A DNA stretch of 64,000 nt from positions 35,562,467 through 35,626,466 of the forward strand of contig CM046833.1 of the NCBI GenBank assembly GCA_025618425.1. Direction: 5' to 3'. The translations under genes and the position numbers were made by a program. Of this stretch, positions 57,131-63,120 are shown piece by piece. The first letter of the stretch is position 1. Every line of letters starts with the position of its first letter. This stretch comes from Heliocidaris tuberculata (taxonomy: Eukaryota; Echinodermata; Echinoidea; Camarodonta; Echinometridae). The notes beneath the pieces were generated by a model. The model saw only the letters and a list, made by a program, of their open reading frames with translations, did no database searches and was not told where the DNA came from.

Positions 57131-59853
57131 TCCACCCCCAACTCTTTCTGTTCCATACAGTATTATATAATATAATTCTGACTTTGTGACATACAGCCTT
57201 CAGTCGTGAACCCTTCTGTAATATCCAAGGGTGGATCATGTGGCATAGGTGGGGCTACCTTATGCCGATAACAAAGCAATAAGGTCTTTTGTGGTTTGAT
57301 GATCATCAGGCGCACCTTTGCACCCTGGAACCTCTCGATATCTAGTCTACCGTCTAGACTAACACTCCAAATTATCGGGCGTGCGAACACTTGTTAGAAT
57401 ACTCAAAGTAGACAGTCTAGATACACACGTATGCACAAAGTGACCAGACAGGAGAAAAACACACGATTACTAACAGATTCCCCAAATGGCCACCCCTTAA
57501 CCTTAGCCTAATTTCTGGAGTCATTCAGACACAGATAAGCTGGACATTGTGCAAGAACAAATACATTTTTTTCTAATGTGCAACAATGATACCATCATAT
57601 TGCATTTTTATGTCAGTATTCTGCTAGATGATGAGCAGTGTAGATGCTTTTCCCACTTGTAGCACTTGTACGCACAAATGCTCAAGTGGCTGCAGTTAAT
57701 TTGTACCACTTAGAATATTCTGATATTCAGTGCTGGAACCAAAATGTAGCCTACATGTAACTATAGCCCAAATAAAGTGTACCAATCACCCGAAAAAATG
57801 ATTTGTGTACAGCTAGAAAGTATAAAATCAACCTCAAAGAACTTTGTCTGGTATTCTATAGGTCAGTAGTTAATGAGTATGAAGGAAATAAAGGATAACA
57901 TGAAAATGCTCACGCGGAACCGAACTCAGAGTTTGGTTCCGCGTGAGCCTTTATCTTGGCGAGCGCGTACGGGTGCGTCGAGTAGTCTACTCACAAGTTG
58001 CTTTTACGCTTATAGAGTGTGTAATTAAAATTGCAATATCTCTTTATAGAATTAATATTTGAAGCCTGTACTTTGAATATAGTATAACGACATGCAACCT
58101 CTAACATACAGATCAAAATTATTTTTGGTGATTGGTACCCTTTAGATTAAAACCTAGTTGCTGCCAATGGCCTAATCCTATATTTTATATAAAATAAAAC
58201 CCAGAGTTAGTGTCTCTAGAACAGATATTTATGTACACTTGGTGACTTGGACCCCTCTTAAGAACTGCTTTATTGCTACATTTTGTTTGGTTCTATATTC
58301 TGGCAGGAGAGAACAGTACCTCAAAATGCATGTGGCTTTGCTGAATGATCTGCTGCAAATATATTCTCAACAATTGTATTTTGTTTTCTGAATCAAATTT
58401 GGAAATACAATGGAATGAATAATGATTCTGAAAGACAATGGGTAGTAGATCACTGCCCCGTCCTTGACTCATGTATGCACTGATTGATGTAAGAATGATG
58501 TGTTCCCACATGCTTACTGTACACATTTTCGCACATTGATATGTGGTGCACAGCCCCAATGGATTGAAAGTTAAGCATTTAAGCATTTGAAGACCTGTAA
58601 TTAAGCATCAATTGCAACGTTTGAAATTTTGGATGTTAGTTACCGATGCTTTATTCCGCTTTGGTCTTATAAAGCAATATGTATGCCGGTTTATTTGTTC
58701 AGTAAGAGAAACATGAAACTTTCATATCTATTATCTCGATCCCTCTCTCTCTCTTTCTGTTTTAAATTTCTGGCAATGGGAAGAGTTGCCGAGAGGTGTT
58801 AATCATGAAAAGCACTGCACATCATGGACCACATCATTAACTAGCCAGAAATGAGTCAGCCATTCACACACCAAAACTGACCTTGTGTTTAAAGCTTTAG
58901 CCATATGACACGCATGTGTTGCACCAAACGCTGACAGGGAAAGAAGAAAAAACAAAGACAATAAAACTGGGTAGGGATGACAATGCAAGGGCCCCCGTTT
59001 TCTGTATAACTGTAGTCCGTATATGTAGTTTTTGGTGTAGGGTTTTTGAGTGACATCTGTGTAGCACAACTGAGTGATGTATAAGCCACTTGTGTTGTGG
59101 TCAGATACTTAGAGGCCAAAAGTGGGTGAATAGTGGATTAAATTCCATAAGCTTATTTACCCTTCTATGGTACTGATGATTCAAAGATGTTGTAGTTAAA
59201 GAATTAACAATTCATAGCTTGATTTGACATGTTTATGGCCCTTGTAATTATTATTTTAAGTTGACTGTCTTTGGGTGTCCAATAATAGTTATTGTATGCA
59301 ATAGAGCTCTGAAGCCCTCTAGAACTTATCATACTGTGCATTAATCAGTTGACTTCTGAATTCTCTGGTGTTCCTAATTTTAATACAGGAACCAACCAGT
59401 TCTCATAGGCAGGGCGCTAATAATAACTTGTAAAAAGTAAAGCTGAAGTGAAGATTTACCTTGTAGTAATGTTTGTTTTCATACCTGTACCCTTTTCATT
59501 TTTCTTCACTTGCAGGAAGTGGTCCCATTCAACTTTGGCAGTTTCTTCTTGAGCTTCTGACAGACAAGACCTGCCAACACATCATCAGCTGGACCGGAGA
59601 TGGCTGGGAATTTAAGCTTTCTGACCCCGACGAAGTCGCCAGGCGGTGGGGCAAGCGCAAGAACAAGCCCAAGATGAACTACGAGAAGCTGAGCCGAGGA
59701 CTCCGCTACTACTACGACAAGAACATCATCCACAAGACGGCGGGCAAGCGCTACGTCTACCGCTTCGTCTGCGACCTGCAGAGCCTTCTGGGATACTCGC
59801 CGGAAGAACTGCACGAGATGGTTGGCGTCAGCCCTGCGCGCGACGATGACTGA
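12594..59853 (+). CDS. ets1/2: Ets1/2 transcription factor (spliced, 8 coding exons)
   Basis: Sequence-specific activator of the ETS family, binding GGAA cores in the nucleus. Joining the eight coding exons gives 1644 nt, 547 residues plus stop, with every junction in frame. Order: N-terminal tail (1-97), ERK site Thr107, Pointed domain (about 118-203, exons 4-5), Ser/Thr-rich middle (204-367), serine-rich and autoinhibitory segment (368-435, exon 8), ETS domain (438-524) and C-terminal inhibitory region (525-547). The two GGA-contacting arginines of the recognition helix are R496 and R499 (motif SRGLRYYY). The start at 12594 is preceded by an in-frame TGA at 12564-12566. In sea urchin embryos the gene acts in primary mesenchyme specification under MEK/ERK control (known for the family). 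It could be named ets1 or ets1/2; other ETS classes are excluded by the C-terminal sequence and Pointed domain. Confidence 0.95.
15094..15312. mobile_element. MITE with GGGGGGTGTTTCACAAAG inverted ends
   Basis: Long terminal inverted repeats: left GGGGGGTGTTTCACAAAG then ATAAGTTTGACTT, and right AAGTCAAACTTAT then CTTTGTGAAACACCCCCC. The interior holds a short GC-rich stretch (GCGCGCGCCC). The ends resemble those of the GGGGAGCGTTTCATC family at 23.7 and 35.2 kb (shared GGGGNGNGTTTCA), so the two are probably related families. It has no coding capacity. Confidence 0.8.
16671..17020. mobile_element. MITE with GCGGGCTAACTCGGCACTAG ends
   Basis: Inverted ends about 45 bp long: GCGGGCTAACTCGGCACTAG plus GGCGAACTCGGC on the left, and GTTCGCCCTAGTGCCGAG plus TTAGCCCGACCCCGCGAGAA on the right. 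The core is AT-rich and unique. The ends are much more GC- and CpG-rich than the surrounding intron, which makes the element stand out. It encodes no protein. Confidence 0.75.
17656..17960. mobile_element. TTAA-flanked MITE (AGTGACAGTAAACTG ends)
   Basis: Ends AGTGACAGTAAACTG and CAGTTTAATGCCACT are inverted repeats (13 of 15 matching) and are flanked on both sides by TTAA (17652-17655 and 17961-17964). A four-base TTAA duplication is the signature of piggyBac and Kolobok transposases. No transposase is encoded, so this is a non-autonomous copy. Confidence 0.65.
19579..20158. mobile_element. Giant fold-back MITE, 580 bp, TTAA-flanked
   Basis: Nearly the whole element is one palindrome. Arms of about 280 bp (19579 to about 19857 and about 19885 to 20158) pair from AGGAAACCAAAACCCAAG inward through the GGGGATCCTC region to a short loop. 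TTAA flanks it at 19575-19578 and 20159-20162. Transcribed within the ets1/2 pre-mRNA, it would form a very long hairpin. There is no coding capacity; a 108-residue frame in the vicinity is coincidental. Confidence 0.85.
20279..20449. mobile_element. Possible pogo/Tigger-like MITE
   Basis: Inverted ends CAGTTAACCTTGCATAACTT and GACTTATGCAAAGTTAACTG, with the internal motif AAGTCGAATTTT repeated in both orientations. CAGTT ends with repeated AAGTCGAA motifs recall pogo-group Tc1/mariner elements. The left side has a TA dinucleotide next to CAG; the right side reads CA, so the target duplication is not intact. Confidence 0.55.
23409..23643 (-). mobile_element. MITE of the AATAGACC family, inverted copy
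   Basis: A full copy in reverse orientation of the element at 5773-6034. It shares AATAGACCGCTTCGGTAATG at one end and CATTACAGAACCGGTCTATT at the other, plus internal GGTTAATGGAATAGCTCGTC and CTTGGAATCCAG segments (on opposite strands). It lies 26 bp upstream of the repeat that hosts the 23.7 kb MITE. Confidence 0.8.
23668..23875 (+). repeat. Dispersed repeat split by a MITE
   Basis: The stretch TTGACTACTGAATTCTC through ATACAGGGATCACC, resuming at TGGTTCCCTTAGG, recurs uninterrupted at about 53509-53588 and 59347-59425. In this copy a MITE (23717-23850) sits between ATCACC and TGGTTCC. The three copies define a short repeat of about 70-80 bp of unknown origin. Confidence 0.65.
23717..23850. 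mobile_element. MITE with GGGGAGCGTTTCATC ends, copy 1
   Basis: A 134-bp fold-back element with ends GGGGAGCGTTTCATCAAG and GATGAAACGCTCCCC and an internal pair GTCAGTGATTTTTACTGAC/GTCGGTAAAAATCACTGAC. A second copy lies at 35185-35323 in intron 3. Flanking CCTGG on both sides may be a 5-bp target duplication. Non-coding. Confidence 0.85.
26431..27015 (+). repeat. Decayed tandem array, three units
   Basis: Three successive diverged units (about 26431-26640, 26720-26880, 26880-27015) share ACATGCACAAATGTTATTAC, TTTGGTAAAAGAAA, a TTTTCAC segment, TCTCCTNNTATCCAGTGTT and CATTCATCCC. Units 1 and 3 both start with a TTTTTAACC(G/A)CAA..GGTG..CCCACGGACAT segment. Copies differ by many substitutions and indels. 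The array directly precedes a (CT)n tract and the decayed exon 3 copies. Confidence 0.7.
27176..27190 (+). pseudogene. Short copy of the exon 3 start
   Basis: AAGCTTGGATACCCC repeats the first bases of exon 3 (AG/CTTGGATACCCC) and then diverges. It is one of two partial copies upstream of the real exon, the other being at 27314. Too short to function; listed because the match begins exactly at the exon border. Confidence 0.45.
27314..27385 (+). pseudogene. Decayed partial copy of exon 3 with an intact acceptor
   Basis: After a strong acceptor (TCTTTTCTTTTTTGCAG) the sequence starts CTTGGATACC exactly like exon 3. After a 15-nt insertion (five codons) it again matches at TCCAAGGATCTAACC versus exon 3 TCTAAGGATCTGACG. 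In exon 3's frame it encodes LGYLESW...[11 protein letters not shown] versus [18 protein letters not shown]. Read through, the frame hits TGA at 27398-27400. A weak donor at 27334/27335 (TGG/GTAATT) would define an in-frame 21-nt microexon. It is either a fossil exon duplication or a rarely used alternative exon. Confidence 0.55.
27420..27573 (+). CDS. ets1/2: ets1/2 exon 3: residues 47-97
   Basis: Acceptor TTTCTCTTCAG/CTTGG and donor CATAG/GTAGGT; enters in phase 0, leaves in phase 1. The peptide contains RIKTEP with lysine 74 in a SUMO consensus, the equivalent of the IKTE motif near the N-terminus of vertebrate ETS1. It also has QEVPTG (80-85), a motif of vertebrate ETS2. An alternative donor four bases downstream (GTAG/GTCATC) would break the frame with exon 4. 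Confidence 0.9.
29102..29155. repeat. (TAC)n microsatellite
   Basis: About 18 uninterrupted TAC/CTA trinucleotide units. Confidence 0.95.
29497..29710 (+). repeat. 107-bp tandem duplication
   Basis: Two consecutive 107-bp copies (29497-29603 and 29604-29710) that differ at one position seen (CAATCC versus CGATCC). The second copy ends where the LINE fragment starts. The near identity points to a recent event. Confidence 0.95.
29711..30240 (+). mobile_element. 5'-truncated LINE, C-terminal reverse transcriptase region
   Basis: An open frame runs from about 29711 to the stop at 30129-30131 and encodes the conserved C-terminal tail of CR1/L2-type non-LTR retrotransposon polymerases: an [10 protein letters not shown] block, [42 protein letters not shown], a [18 protein letters not shown] segment and a terminal [10 protein letters not shown]. 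The catalytic palm (with the YADD box), endonuclease and ORF1 are missing. The 3' UTR ends in GCGCTATAAAAGC then TTGTTGTATTA. The intact frame suggests a young insertion. Family-level naming needs a search. Confidence 0.85.
32062..32574 (+). repeat. Polypurine tract, about 510 bp
   Basis: The plus strand is overwhelmingly A and G with (GA)n cores at both ends and few pyrimidine interruptions. It is the source of lysine/arginine/glutamate-rich frames on plus and serine/leucine/phenylalanine-rich frames on minus, none of which is a gene. The purine strand is the sense strand of ets1/2, a configuration that favours R-loops or triplex DNA. Confidence 0.9.
35185..35323. mobile_element. MITE with GGGGAGTGTTTTTATC ends, copy 2
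   Basis: Second copy of the 134-bp element at 23717-23850. It shares the GTCAGTGATTTTTACCGAC/GTCGGTAAAAATCACTGAC stem, the CTCAGCCAATCAGATGCAAG core and GATGAAACGCTCCCC at the right end. The left end has drifted (GGGGAGTGTTTTTATC). Confidence 0.85.
38455..38500. repeat. (CT)n microsatellite
   Basis: A CT run of about 46 bp embedded in a pyrimidine-rich stretch (38.34-38.58 kb). It produces a 118-residue serine/leucine-rich frame that is not a gene. Confidence 0.9.
39076..39105. repeat. Perfect 30-bp palindrome
   Basis: GTTTCATCATATACA followed directly by its exact reverse complement, with no spacer. It is centred on a TACATGTA-type core and surrounded by shorter direct repeats of GATGAAACT. 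Confidence 0.95.
39309..39478. mobile_element. Possible MITE with GGCGGATCCAGG ends
   Basis: Left end CAGGGGCGGATCCAGGGGGG and right end AAATCCTGGATCCGGTACTGG are imperfect inverted repeats sharing GGATCCAGG. The interior holds a 13-nt G run, an AAAAAAAAGAAG stretch and a poly-T block. A CAG start and end suggests a CACTA- or pogo-type terminus, but no family is assigned. Confidence 0.5.
39769..39818. repeat. Poly-C plus poly-A block
   Basis: About 14 C followed by about 35 A with almost no interruption. It is one of many homopolymer runs of 10 or more in the window, and may be prone to assembly error. Confidence 0.9.
41284..41400 (+). CDS. ets1/2: ets1/2 exon 4: residues 98-136, ERK site and start of Pointed domain
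   Basis: Acceptor TTTTGTGGCAG and donor CTAAAG/GTATGG; phase 1 in and out (117 nt). The peptide contains PPPTPGT with Thr107 followed by Pro, the position of the ERK target in vertebrate ETS1/ETS2. The first Pointed-domain helix ([19 protein letters not shown]) follows. Thr107 agrees with the numbering used for the ERK-responsive threonine of sea urchin Ets1, as I recall it. The site being beside the Pointed domain fits the known ERK docking mode. Confidence 0.95.
41401..41778 (+). other. Intron 4 (378 bp)
   Basis: The shortest intron of the gene, splitting the Pointed domain after LGIPK. GTATGG to TATCCTTCTTAG. No repeat seen. Confidence 0.9.
41779..41979 (+). CDS. ets1/2: ets1/2 exon 5: residues 137-203, bulk of Pointed domain
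   Basis: Acceptor CTTCTTAG and donor CGAAAAG/GTGAGA; phase 1 in and out (201 nt). It encodes the Pointed (SAM-type) domain core: [20 protein letters not shown], then the [19 protein letters not shown] helices and the closing [13 protein letters not shown]. The domain mediates protein contacts, including ERK docking in ETS1/ETS2. The open frame continues into intron 5 for a few codons only. Confidence 0.97.
41980..44036 (+). other. Intron 5 (2.1 kb)
   Basis: GTGAGA to TTTTTTGGATAG, phase 1. It starts with a long pyrimidine-rich tract (42.06-42.45 kb) that yields a 184-residue low-complexity frame, then unique AT-rich DNA, a (TA)n run at about 43140-43157 and the fold-back element at 43.16-43.65 kb. 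Confidence 0.8.
43163..43650. mobile_element. Fold-back MITE with intact TTAA duplication and CRE motifs
   Basis: Perfect ends AGGGGGTACCCAATGCTG and CAGCATTGGGTACCCCCT, flanked on both sides by TTAA (43159-43162 and 43651-43654). Arms of about 205 bp are nearly identical. Each carries a TGACGTCA palindrome (near 43345 and 43462), and the loop has two GCGCGC-type motifs. TTAA duplication indicates mobilisation by a piggyBac- or Kolobok-type transposase. A 114-residue frame inside is a by-product. Confidence 0.9.
44037..44231 (+). CDS. ets1/2: ets1/2 exon 6: residues 204-268, Ser/Thr/Pro-rich linker
   Basis: Acceptor TTTTTTGGATAG and donor CACAAG/GTAGGC; phase 1 in and out (195 nt). The peptide is low-complexity ([10 protein letters not shown] then seven threonines) and includes QSIKLES with Lys244 in a SUMO consensus. 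It is expected to be disordered and to act as part of the transactivation region. Fast-evolving; its identity as an exon rests on splice sites, frame and bias. Confidence 0.9.
44232..47508 (+). other. Intron 6 (3.3 kb)
   Basis: GTAGGC to TCCCTCGTTCAG, phase 1. Mostly unique AT-rich DNA without a recognised element. The last 1 kb holds a duplicated TGG(C/T)AGTTCAGTGAAG motif (about 46571 and 46672) and a decayed copy of the exon 7 start at about 47308-47358. Confidence 0.75.
47308..47358 (+). pseudogene. Decayed copy of the exon 7 border
   Basis: Starts at CTCAGGTTT, like the exon 7 acceptor (TTCAGGTTT), and repeats CAACCCCAAGCCGT then CTGTCTGT against the exon's CAACCCCAAGCCGT then CTGTCTCT. 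A 2-nt indel breaks the frame, and the exon 7 frame meets TAG within five codons. The polypyrimidine tract is poor. It lies about 200 bp upstream of the real exon and is not expected to be used. Confidence 0.7.
47509..47805 (+). CDS. ets1/2: ets1/2 exon 7: residues 269-367, transactivation region
   Basis: Acceptor CCTCGTTCAG and donor CAAAG/GTAGGT; phase 1 in and out (297 nt, the largest internal exon). It is rich in Ser, Pro, Tyr, Asn and acidic residues. It contains NIKQED with Lys314 in a SUMO consensus, and the SLESSPNS and ETPTPEIY stretches with SP and TP sites. An internal consensus donor CACAG/GTAGCA at 47658/47659 is also in phase 1. GC content and codon bias are clearly above the flanking introns. 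Confidence 0.95.
47806..51617 (+). other. Intron 7 (3.8 kb)
   Basis: GTAGGT to CTTCTCATGTAG, phase 1. It contains a (TA)n run at 48122-48155 and one copy of the 367-bp MITE at 48.2 kb. The rest (48.6-51.6 kb) is unique DNA with one poly-C run at about 50050 and no recognised feature. Confidence 0.75.
48200..48566 (+). mobile_element. 367-bp MITE with internal hairpin, copy 1
   Basis: Ends AGTGTACCAATCACC and GGTGATTGGTACCCTT are inverted repeats. TTAA follows on the right, while the left flank reads CTAA. In the middle is a 41-nt stem-loop (48334-48374), GCTCGCGCGGAACCGAAC paired with TTTGGTTCCGCGTGAGC. A second copy of the same length is at 57776-58142. No coding capacity. Confidence 0.85.
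51618..51821 (+). CDS. ets1/2: ets1/2 exon 8: residues 368-435, serine-rich and autoinhibitory segment
   Basis: Acceptor TTCTCATGTAG and donor CTCTG/GTAAGA; phase 1 in and out (204 nt, 68 codons with no stop). It begins [12 protein letters not shown], continues with the serine-rich [16 protein letters not shown] and SRSDSP, and ends [13 protein letters not shown]. The last segment matches the NKDKPVIPAAALAGYT segment preceding the ETS domain of vertebrate ETS1, part of the autoinhibitory module. The equivalent of the upstream inhibitory helix (DYVRDRADL in ETS1) is not visible. Skipping would keep the frame. Confidence 0.92.
51848..51868 (+). repeat. 21-nt G run next to the exon 8 donor
   Basis: About 21 consecutive G, interrupted once by A and followed by GGGG, starting 26 nt after the exon 8 splice donor. 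On the sense strand this can form a G-quadruplex in the pre-mRNA. Confidence 0.9.
55110..56215 (+). repeat. Decayed tandem array of about 165-200-bp units
   Basis: At least four diverged units share TTCC(T)TTCCATTAAAAGCT, ACATCA(C/G)AGAGAT, ACCTGACAAATCAGTTCAAC, CTTTGTACA, a GACAAG-CTTTCA segment and TTTTAGGGGTCATAT. Units begin near 55119, 55318 and 55482. A further unit at about 56030-56215 follows an unrelated 350-bp stretch. The divergence shows an old array. Confidence 0.7.
57776..58142 (+). mobile_element. 367-bp MITE with internal hairpin, copy 2
   Basis: Same length and orientation as the copy at 48200-48566. Ends AGTGTACCAATCACC and GGTGATTGGTACCCTT are conserved, and the internal hairpin (57908-57948) is intact: GCTCACGCGGAACCGAAC with TTTGGTTCCGCGTGAGC. 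The flanking TTAA is degraded. Confidence 0.85.
59516..59853 (+). CDS. ets1/2: ets1/2 exon 9: residues 436-547, ETS DNA-binding domain
   Basis: Acceptor CTTCACTTGCAG/GAAGTGG; phase 1 in, stop TGA at 59851-59853. It encodes the whole ETS winged helix in one exon: [13 protein letters not shown], the [19 protein letters not shown] segment, [38 protein letters not shown] and RFVCDL. R496 and R499 are the GGA-reading arginines. The tail [15 protein letters not shown] corresponds to the C-terminal inhibitory helix of ETS1. Sequence similarity to vertebrate ETS1/ETS2 is very high, so the assignment is secure. Confidence 0.99.
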
Positions 59854-61633
59854 GAATTTCGCGATGTGCACGATGCAAGAATACCGGACTTGTGTGAAAC
59901 TTTGAAGTTGCTTATTCAGCAGAGGACATTGCTGTTGCAACCGCATCAAGTTGATCACGTCCTCTGATTGACAGAAAGTTATTCATTGGTAGAGGATATA
60001 TTCACGTGGTAAGGAACGTCTTGTGACCTCGTGTAGAGACATTACGTATTTAATGTAATCGAACTCTTTAAAATCGTGTAATATTTCTTCATCCTCTTCT
60101 ACTCCTTTCCTCGCATCTCTCCAGAAATTTAACTTGTTTCAGTGCAGCTTCCATAATTTTGATTGTGCACTTTTTATCACTGTACAGAGCGAGAGATTGC
60201 AGAACATTAGATAAAGTAGCATTCGAATCTGCCATTAAATTCGTCCACTTATGTCATCTATGCCTTAATTTTTACGCTTGCAAGAACAATTTTTAAATGA
60301 AATTTTTGACAAATCTGAAACTTTATGACTCTAAAGCCTACAAAAATGTACTTAAACTTGTAAATTGAATGCTTTTAAAGTGTTGCATGCTTTTCATATT
60401 TTTGTGATGAAAAAAGAAGGAAAATGAAAATTTTGATATGTCATCTGGAATGACATTGTGGAATTCAACCAGTTCTCTCCTTTTTAAATGAAAATGTACT
60501 ATTTTAGATCAATAAGTCCTATGCATTTCCTGTAGTGTTAAAAGAGTAGGTAGAAAACTGAACTAGTGACATTGTCATACAGTATCGTCTGAGATTACTT
60601 TTCGAAGACAATTCGTGTGTATATTGTTTGCATTTTATATTCCACTTGCACGAACAGTGTCATGACCAAACTTTTTCATTGATTGTTGCTGAATCACAGA
60701 ATATTATGACAAGGCTGAATTAGGTGATGTGCTCGAGAGGTTTATTCCTCGAAAACCAAAAAGTGTGAAAATATGGTTCAACTGGATTAATTTCCATTTG
60801 TTTGAAAATCATTTCGTTTAAAATACATTCCAAGACACATTGATTTTTAATTTTTATTTTGTAGCTTTATTTTGTTCAAGCTGTCGAAAGTGGTTGTCAG
60901 AGATGTTCGAACTGCTGACACATTCCTTGTGGGTCGACGTACATGATATACAAAGATGATGCAAGCTTTTTTATATTTTACTTCCGAAGTATGAACAAAA
61001 AGGTGCTTTTTTTTGTATGTTCTACCATTTGTGATTTATTTTTTCACAAATCTTTCAGAACTGATCCATTATGGGCTCTGTGCAAATGATATCTATTATT
61101 TTTTGATGTTTTCTTTTCTAGTTGTCTCACAGAAAGCCGAGATATACCCAAGCCTAATGTTAGGATGGTGTATCCAGGCTTTTGATCAAGTATTTTTTTT
61201 TGTGTGAATGTTGGTTGATCTGCTTATGCGAGCAGAACATCTGTGTTAAAGACTACTTCTCTGTGGGCATGCACATCTTCAACTACATTCTTGTAACGTC
61301 AAGCACCTTTTCTTGTATTATGGTGTACTAGCATCTAGTTTTAAACTATGTAGCACCTAGTGTCAATGTAAGCACCTGATTTTGGTGTTAGGGACTTACA
61401 GTCGACATCGTTAATGATATGAAACTAAATGATTGTTTTTGGATATGCATCCCCAATTGAGCTTGGGTGAATTGCATCATGGAGATGTCAACTTCGTTGC
61501 TCCTTATGTGAGGGGCAGTGAACATAGTTTTGTCCAAACTTGCCATTTTTACGGTATCATCGAGTTTTGTACAGTATAACATGATCTTAGTACATAGCTT
61601 AATGTGTCTTTGTGAACACAAATTAAGTAGAAG

Positions 61634-61643
61634 TGTAAATAAA
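61634..61643 (+). promoter_or_regulatory. Poly(A) signal overlapping a Pumilio element, proximal
   Basis: TGTAAATA (61634-61641) overlaps AATAAA (61638-61643). A GT-rich stretch (GTGTTTTGTCTTTT) near 61710 could serve as a downstream element, though it is rather far. Confidence 0.5.
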
Positions 61644-62343
61644 AGATGCTTTTCATCTTCAGGAAATACATAGAATGGATACCAAGAACAGAGTTTTGAA
61701 GAGATAATGTGTTTTGTCTTTTCTAACCCATGAAACTCTTTGATCTACACACCATAAAACTTGCCTCATGCTTTTAAGGAAATTACTATATTTTTTTATT
61801 TTGGTTTATTTACTTTTGTCTTCACATCTATGTGCCTTTGTTTAGATTCACAGGAAAAAATTGCCTTCTAGAAATGTACTGCAGAGTTTTACGATAATTG
61901 TAGATTGTAGCTGGAGAAGAAAGAGTTTGAAAGCACTTTTTTATATTTGTACTTAAAACAGTTTTTGTGTATAGAATGAAGAAAGGTTTCTTAATGGCTG
62001 TACATGTACATGCATTTCTTATTGTATGAGAGAGAGAGAGAGAGAACTAGTGAGAGAAAGAGAGAGAGAGAGAGAAAAAAAAAAGCCTTTTTGTGTATAA
62101 ATTTCATAGAGAGTGCAATTTGTGCTTTGTGTAAATTAGTAAGTGAGTGAAAGAGAAAAAAAAGGGGGAGTCTGAATTTGTGAAATATAAAGTTTTCATT
62201 GTACCGTGGTGGATCTTAGTGACTGAGCAATTAGTGCTCTTTTGTTTTAACGGAGGTAAAGTATCCATATTTGTGTATGGGTACCTAGTGATGGTGACGA
62301 CTGTATGAAAAGGGTTCTAACAAACAAATGCTATTAAATGTTT

Positions 62344-62353
62344 TGTAAATAAA
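62344..62353 (+). promoter_or_regulatory. Poly(A) signal overlapping a Pumilio element, middle
   Basis: TGTAAATA (62344-62351) overlaps AATAAA (62348-62353), the same arrangement as at 61634. A TGGTGCGCCTTGT stretch follows about 20 nt later. Confidence 0.5.
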
Positions 62354-63097
62354 CATCTCTGTACCACTGGTGCGCCTTGTACAAAAACATAAAAGAATGA
62401 AGGAAAAAAAAAATAGAAATTCAGTCGCCTTTGTTGTACAATAAGCTTTTTCACACACTAGGAGAAAATGATTGTATTTTTCACAATTTTGTAAGTATTG
62501 TTTATATTTCTGTTTCTACACACAGAGTCGAGAGACGATCAGATGAGATAAATATTTTGCTTTTGAGTTTTATAGTGGTGTTTTATAGTGCTGGCACTGT
62601 TTTGCACCTGTTTCGACTGTTCTTTTTTTTTTTCTGAAAACGTGACTTTAGACAATATGACTGGGTAATTTAAAGCCAAAACAGACGTTTTTTTTTCCTC
62701 CATATTGTACCTAAGATGATAAAAAAAAATTCCTGCACTTAAATAACATTAAAGCTTATCTGATTCATACTTATCTTTACTATTCACATTTTTTGCAAGT
62801 TAAGAAATAAGATATAAAGATACATTTTTTGTTTTGAAGAAAAAAAATTCACTTAAAATATTTGTAATGTATTGAAACCAAAGTAAATTACATTGATACA
62901 TCACTGTGCACTCAACTATTATGTTCTGTCAGTCACAGTAACATTTTATTTATACTTTTCTTTTTGTAGATGTTCGAGTTACGTTGGTTTATATACATGT
63001 ATATGCCTTGATCAATTGTTATGTTTCTTGTTCTTTTTTTTTCTCACGATTCTGTCACACCTACGTGGTCACAGATGTGGACGTTGGGAAAGAAAAT

Positions 63098-63103
63098 AAT
63101 AAA
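63098..63103 (+). promoter_or_regulatory. Poly(A) signal, distal
   Basis: AATAAA followed at about 40 nt by a T/G-rich stretch (GATTGCTTTTGTTCG). The best downstream element of the three candidates, so the likely end of the longest transcript. Confidence 0.5.
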
Positions 63104-63120
63104 TTGTGAAAATGTCGACG

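Larger units (their letters stand above)
51822..59515 (+). other. Intron 8 (7.7 kb)
   Basis: GTAAGA to TTTCTTCACTTGCAG, phase 1. A 21-nt G run starts 26 nt after the donor. Further features: (TA)n at 52976-53001, a short dispersed repeat at 53509-53588 and again at 59347-59425, a decayed array at 55.1-56.2 kb, (CT)n at 57083-57124 and a 367-bp MITE at 57.8 kb. The stretches 52.0-53.5, 53.6-55.0, 56.3-57.0 and 58.2-59.3 kb show nothing recognisable. Confidence 0.75.
59854..63120 (+). other. ets1/2: 3' UTR (extent approximate)
   Basis: AU-rich sequence without long open frames runs about 3.2 kb after the stop, with three AATAAA signals (61638, 62348, 63098). Uridine-rich motifs of the cytoplasmic polyadenylation type (TTTTAAT, TTTTTAT) lie near 60845-60860 and 61793. 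Two Pumilio-type UGUAAAUA elements overlap the first two poly(A) signals. A (GA)n stretch is at 62029-62083. The 3' end actually used cannot be settled without transcript data. Confidence 0.65.

Noticed and set aside
59506..59958. A 150-residue frame on the minus strand across the last exon
   Set aside because: It is the antisense shadow of the GC-rich ETS exon and has no independent homology.
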